The notes below the pieces were generated by a model that made no database searches, was not told the DNA's origin, and was given only the letters and a program-made list of their open reading frames with translations. A program made the position numbers and the translations under genes. From positions 620,001-684,000 of the forward strand of contig CBDCIS010000003.1 of the NCBI GenBank assembly GCA_965217565.1: DNA of 64,000 bases, in the 5' to 3' direction. This DNA comes from CBDCIS01 sp965217565. GTDB lineage: Bacteria > Chloroflexota > Dehalococcoidia > Lucifugimonadales > CATOSD01. Within the stretch, counting starts at the first letter, position 1. Each line of letters starts with the position of its first letter. Shown here piece by piece: positions 44,240 through 52,873 of the stretch.

Positions 44240-44626
44240 CCCTCGCCCTTTGCACCCATCTATGCGTTTAGGAGTGTGCAAAGCGGGAAACGAAGGCAAG
44301 GCGGTGCTTTATCTCGGTGCCTACGCTGTTGTGAAACCAAGGCAACCGTGCTCGAGACCGCTAGAGGCATCGTACATAACAGGATTGCCTGGGGCAGCCA
44401 TGGCCTCTGTAATGGTATGCGCTGAACGATCGAGCTGAAGACCGAAGGGCTAAAGGGACACCTCTAACTCAAAGACCGTACTGCGTACGGTCCGCTTAGG
44501 CCCACCACGCTTGACAAAATCAAGAACTTTCGAATTACGCTTCAGGTTGGCGCTGTAATCTGACGCCTGCCTTGCCCCGCCGGGAACCGGCGAAGCAGGC
44601 CGTCAGGCAACGTACCCGGAAGCGAC

Positions 44627-44655
44627 GAGGCCCCTGCTGTAACGGCGGGGGCCTC
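44627..44655. terminator. GC-rich hairpin
   Basis: GAGGCCCCTGC and GGCGGGGGCCTC pair around a short loop (one bulge). It lies 390 bp after the FAD oxidase and 350 bp before the giant gene. No T run follows, so termination activity is uncertain. Confidence 0.4.
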
Positions 44656-44801
44656 TGGCTTGTTCCAAAGCGCCGCAGCGATTCCTACACTCACACCCAC
44701 GCCCCGCGCGCTCCCCGCCATTCCCCCGACTCCGATGGGAGTCCCTTTGCACGTCCACGTCGCTTCCTGAACACGCCGGGCTGAGACCTGACGCGGCATG
44801 A

Positions 44802-44832
44802 GCATAGGCACCTGGTAGGTATTTGCCTATGC
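44802..44832. promoter_or_regulatory. 9-bp inverted repeat upstream of the giant secreted protein gene
   Basis: GCATAGGCA (44802-44810) and TGCCTATGC (44824-44832), perfect, separated by 13 bp. Candidate regulator-binding site. Confidence 0.4.
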
Positions 44833-44840
44833 AATCTCCG

Positions 44841-44872
44841 TAGACAAATGTCTAGTGCAATTTAGACATTTG
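44841..44872. promoter_or_regulatory. TAGACA dyad plus half site
   Basis: TAGACAAATGTCTA (44841-44854) is a near-palindrome, and the TAGACATTTG at 44863-44872 repeats one arm and also pairs perfectly with CAAATGTCTA (44845-44854). Three TAGACA-type half sites in 32 bp, 130 bp before the start codon, suggest an operator for the giant gene. Confidence 0.45.
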
Positions 44873-45004
44873 CTCCTTATATCCGGCTTGGAGTCTCACT
44901 ACGATTTATGTTGGTGGGGGCTGCTTTTCGGGCGGCAAGCCTTGTTATTGGCAACGAAACCGCATAGCGGTTACAAATGACGACTCTACGTCTAGGAGCG
45001 CACT

Positions 45005-48000
45005 ATGGGCGAGACCAACGGGAGCCACCGGGGCATATTCAGCATGAGGTCCACGGGGGCGACGACGCTCTCGCTGCTCCCCCGGGGGAGAACGAAGACG
45101 GCAAGGCATATCGCCGGATTTCTCGCCGCTTTGATGGCGGTTGTCGCCATGGCCCTTGGCAGCGCGGCCGGCACGGAGTTGGCTGAAGCGCAGACGGACC
45201 CATCCACCGACCGGGTCGCCTTGGTCGCCCTCTACAACGCCACCGACGGCCCGAACTGGTCGAACGAGACCAACTGGCTGAGCGCCGAGCCCATCGGAGA
45301 ATGGCACGGCGTGATCACCGACGGCAGTGGGCGCGTCACCGCGTTGGACCTCGACGAAAACGAGTTGAACGGGAAGATGCCGGCGGAACTGGGCGACCTT
45401 ACCAACCTGCAGAGCTTGTCCCTCAACGACAATTCGGGCCTTTCGGGACCATTGCCCGGCTCCTTCACCGGCCTGACCTCGCTCACCTATCTCGATTTGA
45501 GTGGCACTGGGATGTGCGCGCCAACAGACGCCTCATTCCAGACGTGGCTGGAGAACATCGCTACCAGGCTTGGCGTTGTCAACTGCCGTGAGCAGACTGC
45601 CGAGGACCCTTTGATTGACCGGTACGACGCCAACAACAATGGCACGATAGAGAAAAGCGAGGTCATACAGGCCATAAACGACTACCTTGATGGGGGGGGC
45701 ATCAGCAAGACCGATGTTATAAAGCTCATCAACATCTACCTCGATGGCCCGGCTACGCACAACCCTCCGGGGACACCTGAGGGATTGACGGCGACGGGGA
45801 ACGGGGAGACCCGGATAGACCTGTCGTGGAGTGCGCCACCCAGCGATGGTGGAGCGGCCATTACGGGCTACCGGATAGAAGTGTCGGAGGACAGGTCCAC
45901 TTGGACCGATCTCGTGGCCAACACGGGCAATGCCGCCACCAGCTATTCGCACACCGGGTTGACGGCGGGGACTACGCGGCACTACCAGGTCTCGGCCATC
46001 AACTCTGCAGGGACGGGTCCGGCGTCGAACATCGCCACCGGCAACACGGACACTAGCAGCGGCAATCAGGCCCCCGATCTGGTGGTGGGGACGCCCTCGG
46101 TGAGCGACGACAGCCCGACGGCCGGGGCGTCGTTCACGCTGAGCGCCACGGTGCGCAACCAGGGCGGCGGCTCGTCGGCATCCACCACGCTGCGCTACTA
46201 CCGCTCCACCGACTCCACCATCTCGTCAGCTGACACGCAGGTCGGCACGGACTCCGTGGGCGGGCTGGCAGCGTCGGGGACCAGCGCCGAGTCGATCAGT
46301 GTGACCGCGCCGTCCGCGCCGGGGACCTACTACTACGGCGCCTGCGTGGACTCGGTGTCCGGGGAGTCGGATACCGGGAACAACTGCTCCAGCGGGGTGG
46401 CCGTGGCCGTCGGAACCCCTCCCACGCCGGACTTGGTGGTGGGGACGCCATCGGTGGACGACAGCAGCCCGACGGCCGGGGCGTCGTTCACGCTGAGCGC
46501 CACGGTGCGCAACCGGGGCAGCGGCTCGTCGGCCGCGACCACGCTGCGCTACTACCGCTCCGCCGACTCCACCATCTCGTCAGCTGACACGCAGGTCGGC
46601 ACGGACTCCGTGGGCGGGCTGGCAGCGTCGGGGACCAGCGCCGAGTCGATCAGTGTGACCGCGCCGTCCGCGCCGGGGACCTACTACTACGGCGCCTGCG
46701 TGGACTCGGTGTCCGGGGAGTCGGATACCGGGAACAACTGCTCCAGCGGGGTGGCCGTGGCCGTCGGAACCCCTCCCACGCCGGACTTGGTGGTGGGGAC
46801 GCCATCGGTGGACGACAGCAGCCCGACGGCCGGGGCGTCGTTCACGCTGAGCGCCACGGTGCGCAACCGGGGCAGCGGCTCGTCGGCCGCGACCACGCTG
46901 CGCTACTACCGCTCCGCCGACTCCACCATCTCGTCAGCTGACACGCAGGTCGGCACGGACTCCGTGGGCGGGCTGGCAGCGTCGGGGACCAGCGCCGAGT
47001 CGATCAGTGTGACCGCGCCGTCCGCGCCGGGGACCTACTACTACGGGGCCTGCGTGGACTCGGTGCCCGGGGAATCCAATACCGGAAACAACTGCTCCAG
47101 CGGGGTGGCCGTGGCCGTCAGCGTCGCTACCGCCCCCGATCTGGTGGTGGGGACGCCCTCGGTGAGCGACGACAGCCCGACGGCCGGGGCGTCGTTCACG
47201 CTGAGCGCCACGGTGCGCAACCAGGGCGGCGGCTCGTCGGCCGCGACCACGCTGCGCTACTACCGCTCCGCCGACTCCACCATCTCGTCAGCTGACACGC
47301 AGGTCGGCACGGACTCCGTGGGCGGGCTGTCGGCGTCGGGGACCAGCCCTGAGTCGACCAGTGTGACCGCGCCGTCCACGGCTGGGACGTACTACTACGG
47401 CGCCTGCGTGGACTCGGTGTCCGGGGAGTCGAATACCACGAACAACTGCTCCAGCGGGGTGGCCGTAACCGTCAGCGCCGCCCCCGATCTGGTGGTTGGG
47501 ACGCCTACGGTGGACGACGACAGCCCGACCACCGGGGAGTCGTTCACGCTGAGCGCCACGGTGCGCAACCAGGGCAGCGGCTCGTCGGCCGCGACCACGC
47601 TGCGCTACTACCGCTCAACTGATGCGACCATATCATCCAGCGACACGTCCGCAGGCACGGACTCCGTGGTCGGGCTGTCGGCGTCGGGGACCAGCCCTGA
47701 GTCGATCAGTGTGACCGCGCCGTCCACGGCTGGGACGTACTACTACGGCGCCTGCGTGGACTCGGTGTCCGGGGAGTCGGATACCACGAACAACTGCTCC
47801 AGCGGGGTGGCCGTAACCGTCAGCGCCGCCCCCGATCTGGTGGTTGGGACGCCTACGGTGGACGACAGCAGCCCGACCACCGGGGAGTCGTTCACGCTGA
47901 GCGCCACGGTGCGCAACCAGGGCAGCGGCTCGTCCGGTTCAACCACGCTGCGCTACTACCGCTCCGCCGACTCCACCATCTCGTCAGCTGACACGCAGGT

Positions 48001-51000
48001 CGGCACGGACTCCGTGGGCGGGCTGTCGGCGTCGGGGACCAGCCCTGAGTCGACCAGTGTGACCGCGCCGTCCACGGCTGGGACGTACTACTACGGCGCC
48101 TGCGTAGACAGCGTCACGGGCGAGAACGTAACCGACAACAACTGCTCCAGCGGGGTGGCCGTAACCGTCAGCGCCGCCCCCGATCTGGTGGTTGGGACGC
48201 CTACGGTGGACGACGACAGCCCGACCACCGGGGAGTCGTTCACGCTGAGCGCCACGGTGCGCAACCAGGGCAGCGGCTCGTCGGCCGCGACCACGCTGCG
48301 CTACTACCGCTCAACTGATGCGACCATATCATCCAGCGACACGTCCGCAGGCACGGACTCCGTGGTCGGGCTGTCGGCGTCGGGGACCAGCGCCGAGTCG
48401 ATCAGTGTGACCGCGCCGTCCACGGCTGGGACGTACTACTACGGCGCCTGCGTGGACTCGGTGTCCGGGGAGTCGAATACCACGAACAACTGCTCCAGTG
48501 GGGTGGCTGTGGCCGTCGGAACCCCTCCCGCCCCCGATCTGGTGGTTGGGACGCCTACGGTGGACGACGACAGCCCGACCACCGGGGAGTCGTTCACGCT
48601 GAGCGCCACGGTGCGCAACCAGGGCAGCGGCTCGTCGGCCGCGACCACGCTGCGCTACTACCGCTCAACTGATGCGACCATATCATCCAGCGACACGTCC
48701 GCAGGCACGGACTCCGTGGGCGGGCTGTCGGCGTCGGGGACCAGCCCTGAGTCGACCAGTGTGACCGCGCCGTCCACGGCTGGGACGTACTACTACGGCG
48801 CCTGCGTGGACTCGGTGTCCGGGGAGTCGAATACCACGAACAACTGCTCCAGCGGGGTGGCCGTAACCGTCAGCGCCGCCCCCGATCTGGTGGTTGGGAC
48901 GCCTACGGTGGACGACGACAGCCCGACCACCGGGGAGACGTTCACGCTGAGCGCCACGGTGCGCAACCAGGGCAGCGGCTCGTCGGCCGCGACCACGCTG
49001 CGCTACTACCGCTCAACTGATGCGACCATATCATCCAGCGACACGTCCGCAGGCACGGACTCCGTGGTCGGGCTGTCGGCGTCGGGGACCAGCCCTGAGT
49101 CGATCAGTGTGACCGCGCCGTCCACGGCTGGGACGTACTACTACGGCGCCTGCGTGGACTCGGTGTCCGGGGAGTCGAATACCGGGAACAACTGCTCCAG
49201 CGGGGTGGCCGTGGCCGTAACCGTCAGCGCCGCCCCCGATCTGGTGGTTGGGACGCCTACGGTGGACGACAGCAGTCCGACCACCGGGGAGACGTTCACG
49301 CTGAGCGCCACGGTGCGCAACCAGGGCAGCGCCTCATCCGGCTCGACCACCCTGCGCTACTACCGCTCCACCGACTCGACCATATCATCCAGCGACACGT
49401 CCGCAGGCACGGACTCCGTGGGCGGGCTGTCGGCGTCGGGGACCAGCCCTGAGTCGATCAGTGTGACCGCGCCGTCCACGGCTGGGACGTACTACTACGG
49501 CGCCTGCGTGGACTCGGTGTCCGGGGAGTCGAATACCACGAACAACTGCTCGACGGCGGTGACGGTGACCGTAACTGCCGCCGCTGCGCCAGACCTGGTG
49601 GTGGGGACGCCATCGGTGAACGACAGCAGTCCGACCACCGGGGAGACGTTCACGCTGAGCGCCACGGTGCGCAACCAGGGCAGCGGCTCGTCGGCCGCGA
49701 CCACGCTGCGCTACTACCGCTCAACTGATGCGACCATATCATCCAGCGACACGTCCGCAGGCACGGACTCCGTGGTCGGGCTGTCGGCGTCGGGGACCAG
49801 CGCCGAGTCGATCAGTGTGACCGCGCCGTCCACGGCTGGGACGTACTACTACGGCGCCTGCGTAGACAGCGTCACGGGCGAGAACGTAACCGACAACAAC
49901 TGCTCCAGCGGGGTGGCCGTAACCGTCAGCGCCGCCCCCGATCTGGTGGTGGGGACGCCATCGGTGAACGACAGCAGTCCGACCACCGGGGAGACGTTCA
50001 CGCTGAGCGCCACGGTGCGCAACCAGGGCAGCGCCTCATCCGGCTCGACCACCCTGCGCTACTACCGCTCCACCGACTCGACCATATCATCCAGCGACAC
50101 GTCCGCAGGCACGGACTCCGTGGGCGGGCTGTCGGCGTCGGGGACCAGCCCTGAGTCGATCAGTGTGACCGCGCCGTCCACGGCTGGGACGTACTACTAC
50201 GGCGCCTGCGTGGACTCGGTGTCCGGGGAGTCGAATACCGGGAACAACTGCTCCAGCGGGGTGGCCGTGGCCGTCAGCGTCGCTACCGCTCCCGATCTGG
50301 TGGTGGGGACGCCATCGGTGTTCGGCAGCAGCCCGACGGCTGGGGCGTCGTTCATTCTGGCCGCCACGGTGCGCAACCAGGGCAACGACTGGTCGGCCGC
50401 GACCACCCTGCACTTCTACCGCTCCACCGACTCCACCATATCATCCAGCGACACGTCCGTAGGTATGGTTGCGGTGGTCAGGCTGTCGGCGCCGGGGACT
50501 GACAATGCGTATACCAGCCTGACCGCGCCGTCCACGGCAGGCACCTACTACTACGGGGCCTGCGTGGACTCGGTGCCCGGGGAATCCAATACCGGAAACA
50601 ACTGCTCCAGCGGGGTGGCCGTGGCCGTCAGCGTCGCTACCGCCCCCGATCTGGTGGTGGGGACGCCCTCGGTGAGCGACAGCAGCCCGACGGCTGGGAC
50701 GTCCTTCACCCTCAGCGCGACGGTGCGCAACCAGGGCGGCGCGGCGTCGGCCGCGACCACCCTGCGCTACTACCGCTCCACCAACTCCACCATCTCGTCA
50801 GCTGACACGCAGGTCGGCACGGACTCCGTGGGCGGACTGGCGGCGTCGGGGACCAGCGCCGAGTCGATCAGCCTGACCGCGCCGTCCACGGCAGGCACCT
50901 ACTACTACGGGGCCTGCGTGGACTCGGTGTCCGGGGAATCCAACACCACGAACAACTGCTCCAGCGGGGTGACGGTGACCGTGGAGGCAGCCGCCGGGCC

Positions 51001-51646
51001 GGACCTCGTGGTTGGTGCGCCATCGGTGAGCGACAGCAGCCCGGATGCCGGAGCGTCGTTCACCCTCAGCGCCACGGTGCGCAACCAGGGCAGCGGCTCG
51101 TCAGCCGCGACCACCCTGCGCTACTACCGCTCCACCAACTCCACCATCTCGTCAGCTGACACGGCGGTCGGCACGGACTCCGTGGGCGGGCTGTCGGCGT
51201 CGGGGACCAGCGCCGAGTCGACCAGCCTGACCGCGCCGTCCACGGCAGGCACCTACTACTACGGGGCCTGCGTGGACTCGGTGTCCGGGGAATCCAATAC
51301 CACGAACAACTGCTCCAGCGGGGTGGCCGTAACCGTCAGCACACAACGTATTGCGTTCGACATTAATATTGATACTTGCAGGGGCACTTACAATTCCTTC
51401 GCCGACCATACGCGGGTCACAATCGAAGGCACAGTGAGCTCCAACTACGCTCTCATAACTTTGGAACTAACTGGTTATATCGTTGAGGGAGGAGACGAAA
51501 CAGAGATAGACACTGATGACATCTTCAGGCTCAGCGCGAATTCTGAAGAGGACTTCGAGATTGACGGTTTCTATGACGGAAGGATAGGTAGCGGAGCCAG
51601 TTGCGGGGTGCGAGTTACGGATTACACAGTAAATCCGCTCCAATAG
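45005..51646 (+). CDS. Giant secreted protein with LRR, dockerin-like, FnIII and 15 CARDB-like repeats
   Basis: 2213 residues, probably cell-surface or secreted. An unusually long N-region precedes the signal helix at about residues 38-60 ('FLAALMAVVAMALGSAAG'). Residues about 70-190 have a plant-type LRR look ('LVALYNATDGPNWSNETNWL', 'LTNLQSLSLNDNSGLSGPLPGSF'). Residues about 203-250 contain an EF-hand/dockerin-like 'DANNNGTIEKSEVIQAINDYL'. A fibronectin type III domain covers about 255-350. Residues 357-2112 hold fifteen 116-118-residue CARDB-like domains ('PDLVVGTPSV..DSPTAG..FTLSATVRNQG' to 'YYYGACVDSV.GE..T.NNCSSG'), each with two Cys. The last 100 residues are unique and contain two Cys. 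Domains 2 and 3 are almost identical at DNA level. The role could be adhesion or carbohydrate/protein binding. Start ATG at 45005 after TAGGAGCG. Confidence 0.87.
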   Translation: MGETNGSHRGIFSMRSTGATTLSLLPRGRTKTARHIAGFLAALMAVVAMALGSAAGTELAEAQTDPSTDRVALVALYNATDGPNWSNETNWLSAEPIGEWHGVITDGSGRVTALDLDENELNGKMPAELGDLTNLQSLSLNDNSGLSGPLPGSFTGLTSLTYLDLSGTGMCAPTDASFQTWLENIATRLGVVNCREQTAEDPLIDRYDANNNGTIEKSEVIQAINDYLDGGGISKTDVIKLINIYLDGPATHNPPGTPEGLTATGNGETRIDLSWSAPPSDGGAAITGYRIEVSEDRSTWTDLVANTGNAATSYSHTGLTAGTTRHYQVSAINSAGTGPASNIATGNTDTSSGNQAPDLVVGTPSVSDDSPTAGASFTLSATVRNQGGGSSASTTLRYYRSTDSTISSADTQVGTDSVGGLAASGTSAESISVTAPSAPGTYYYGACVDSVSGESDTGNNCSSGVAVAVGTPPTPDLVVGTPSVDDSSPTAGASFTLSATVRNRGSGSSAATTLRYYRSADSTISSADTQVGTDSVGGLAASGTSAESISVTAPSAPGTYYYGACVDSVSGESDTGNNCSSGVAVAVGTPPTPDLVVGTPSVDDSSPTAGASFTLSATVRNRGSGSSAATTLRYYRSADSTISSADTQVGTDSVGGLAASGTSAESISVTAPSAPGTYYYGACVDSVPGESNTGNNCSSGVAVAVSVATAPDLVVGTPSVSDDSPTAGASFTLSATVRNQGGGSSAATTLRYYRSADSTISSADTQVGTDSVGGLSASGTSPESTSVTAPSTAGTYYYGACVDSVSGESNTTNNCSSGVAVTVSAAPDLVVGTPTVDDDSPTTGESFTLSATVRNQGSGSSAATTLRYYRSTDATISSSDTSAGTDSVVGLSASGTSPESISVTAPSTAGTYYYGACVDSVSGESDTTNNCSSGVAVTVSAAPDLVVGTPTVDDSSPTTGESFTLSATVRNQGSGSSGSTTLRYYRSADSTISSADTQVGTDSVGGLSASGTSPESTSVTAPSTAGTYYYGACVDSVTGENVTDNNCSSGVAVTVSAAPDLVVGTPTVDDDSPTTGESFTLSATVRNQGSGSSAATTLRYYRSTDATISSSDTSAGTDSVVGLSASGTSAESISVTAPSTAGTYYYGACVDSVSGESNTTNNCSSGVAVAVGTPPAPDLVVGTPTVDDDSPTTGESFTLSATVRNQGSGSSAATTLRYYRSTDATISSSDTSAGTDSVGGLSASGTSPESTSVTAPSTAGTYYYGACVDSVSGESNTTNNCSSGVAVTVSAAPDLVVGTPTVDDDSPTTGETFTLSATVRNQGSGSSAATTLRYYRSTDATISSSDTSAGTDSVVGLSASGTSPESISVTAPSTAGTYYYGACVDSVSGESNTGNNCSSGVAVAVTVSAAPDLVVGTPTVDDSSPTTGETFTLSATVRNQGSASSGSTTLRYYRSTDSTISSSDTSAGTDSVGGLSASGTSPESISVTAPSTAGTYYYGACVDSVSGESNTTNNCSTAVTVTVTAAAAPDLVVGTPSVNDSSPTTGETFTLSATVRNQGSGSSAATTLRYYRSTDATISSSDTSAGTDSVVGLSASGTSAESISVTAPSTAGTYYYGACVDSVTGENVTDNNCSSGVAVTVSAAPDLVVGTPSVNDSSPTTGETFTLSATVRNQGSASSGSTTLRYYRSTDSTISSSDTSAGTDSVGGLSASGTSPESISVTAPSTAGTYYYGACVDSVSGESNTGNNCSSGVAVAVSVATAPDLVVGTPSVFGSSPTAGASFILAATVRNQGNDWSAATTLHFYRSTDSTISSSDTSVGMVAVVRLSAPGTDNAYTSLTAPSTAGTYYYGACVDSVPGESNTGNNCSSGVAVAVSVATAPDLVVGTPSVSDSSPTAGTSFTLSATVRNQGGAASAATTLRYYRSTNSTISSADTQVGTDSVGGLAASGTSAESISLTAPSTAGTYYYGACVDSVSGESNTTNNCSSGVTVTVEAAAGPDLVVGAPSVSDSSPDAGASFTLSATVRNQGSGSSAATTLRYYRSTNSTISSADTAVGTDSVGGLSASGTSAESTSLTAPSTAGTYYYGACVDSVSGESNTTNNCSSGVAVTVSTQRIAFDINIDTCRGTYNSFADHTRVTIEGTVSSNYALITLELTGYIVEGGDETEIDTDDIFRLSANSEEDFEIDGFYDGRIGSGASCGVRVTDYTVNPLQ
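46073..51340. repeat. Fifteen tandem 348-354-bp units inside the giant gene
   Basis: Unit boundaries, judged by 'PDLVVG', recur every 354 or 348 bp. Units 2 and 3 are nearly identical, and units 5-12 differ mainly by swaps of short blocks (for example 'ADSTISSADTQVG' versus 'TDATISSSDTSAG'), suggesting repeated duplication and gene conversion. Units 13-15 are the most diverged. Confidence 0.95.
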
Positions 51647-52058
51647 GCATTGTGCAGTCTGGCACCACGGCGCGCATTTCTCGAATGGTTGGTTTCCGGG
51701 TCCATGGACATAGAGGGTGGCAGTTCAGATCATCAAGTGTCCGGCCCTCACTTGTCATTTGTAGCGGTTGCCTTGGACATGTTGGCCACTGTGTCCTGCC
51801 GGGCAGAGAGTGCCGCTCGCGAGGCTGGGGTCACGCTGAATCCGGTTGCCACGGTGGTAGATGGAGCGCACCGCCGTCTATGTCCAATGCCAAGCCTCAA
51901 CCCTTGGGAGGAGAAGTGTTCCACAAGGACTGCCCCAGAGGAGGAAAGACGTGAATCATGTCGAGACCGTTCACCGCGCATTCGGGTCGTGGTTGACACT
52001 CATGGTGAGCGTGCTAGGGCGTGTTCACACTAACGCGACAGGGTCCGCCCCCCATTCT
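51647..52058. other. Gene-free stretch between giant gene and lipoprotein gene
   Basis: No separate gene. Near its end AGAGGAGGAAAGAC stands before GTG 51951, which is in frame with the lipoprotein gene at 52059 and could give it a 36-residue longer N-terminus. TTGACA at about 51995 has only a weak -10 partner. Confidence 0.4.
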
Positions 52059-52559
52059 ATGAAAGCAAAGTCGAAGTCCATCATTGGACTGCTGTTAGGC
52101 ATCTCAGTACTCGCCGTACTGCTAACCGGGTGTTCTGACGAGCCAGATCCCAATCCTTCAAACGGGACCGATTCTAGCGCCACTACCTCATCGGAGCAGG
52201 GGGTCAATCCTGAGCCAACACATGCTCCCACATCGGCTGTGACAAACACCGCCGCACCGGAAGCGGCAACTCCCACACCTGCCGCCTTCTCGACCGCCAC
52301 AGCTACGCCCACAGCCACGGCGACTGCCGCCGCACCGGAAGCGGCAACTCCCACACCTGCCGCTCTCCCGACCGCCACGGCAACGCCCACAGCCACGGCG
52401 ACTGCCGCCGCAGCAAATACCAGGTCTGCCGAGAAGTTCGCCTCGGTCAGCGCCGGGTGGCTCCACACCTGCGGGGTAAGGACCGACGGCTCCGTAGAGT
52501 GCTGGGGATCCAACGAGGATGGGGACGGCAATGTTGTTGGCCAAGCCACGCCGCCCTAA
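52059..52559 (+). CDS. Lipoprotein with Ala/Thr/Pro repeats and a single RCC1 repeat, truncated
   Basis: A 166-residue lipoprotein: signal 'GLLLGISVLAVLLTGC' with the lipid Cys at 25, then a low-complexity linker in which a 26-residue unit beginning 'APEAATPTPAA' occurs twice (52261 and 52339, 78 bp apart), then 'FASVSAGWLHTCGVRTDGSVECWGSN', one unit of the RCC1/BNR beta-propeller type. Proteins of this kind have six or seven such units; here the stop follows directly after 'GQATPP', where the next unit should begin. It is therefore probably cut short, at what looks like the left border of the accessory element. GTG at 51951 with a strong ribosome-binding site is an alternative start. Confidence 0.6.
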   Translation: MKAKSKSIIGLLLGISVLAVLLTGCSDEPDPNPSNGTDSSATTSSEQGVNPEPTHAPTSAVTNTAAPEAATPTPAAFSTATATPTATATAAAPEAATPTPAALPTATATPTATATAAAANTRSAEKFASVSAGWLHTCGVRTDGSVECWGSNEDGDGNVVGQATPP

Positions 52560-52873
52560 AAGAGGAGGCCGGAGGTCTCTACCCTCCAATCATAGCCATG
52601 CAGGACACTCTTAGCCATCCGCGGCAGGAGCCTAGGACAAGCACTTCTGGCTGGTTGAGCACGACGGGCTGGCATCACGACGAGTCGGGGAGTTGATCCG
52701 GCAGGCTTAGCGCGGCTTTCCACCAACGACAAGCCCACCCCGATGGACAGGCGGACAGCGGGAGCGCCAGCCGCCGTCCGGTGCTATGCCCCAACGCGCA
52801 TCGGCCCTGGCCCTGCCAAACGGACAACCCTGGTCAGGCTCAGCCTGTGACAACATGCTGGTAGTCTCAACAC
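52560..52873. other. Gene-free junction region
   Basis: 314 bp without a convincing gene or tRNA. It separates the truncated RCC1 lipoprotein from the first gene of the accessory element, so an element border or attachment site may lie here; no matching direct repeat near 60.3-61.2 kb could be identified by eye. Confidence 0.3.

Larger units (their letters stand above)
44240..45004. other. Gene-free 765-bp stretch before the giant gene
   Basis: No convincing gene. It carries three inverted repeats, at 44627-44655, 44802-44832 and 44841-44872, listed separately. The mean composition is less G+C-rich after 44800, as expected for a promoter region. No riboswitch class was recognised. Confidence 0.5.

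Noticed and set aside
44881..45004. Possible c-di-GMP riboswitch before the giant gene
   Set aside because: A few short words (GGCAAGCC, AACGAAACCGC) recall such RNAs, but the conserved core order and paired arms could not be laid out.
46333..51114. Series of minus-strand frames of 67-69 codons spaced 348-354 bp
   Set aside because: They are antisense shadows of the CARDB-like repeats, one per unit, with no start signals of their own and sequence dictated by the plus-strand protein.
46073..51340. CRISPR-like array
   Set aside because: Regular repeats are present but units are 350 bp, coding in one frame, with no spacers and no cas genes.
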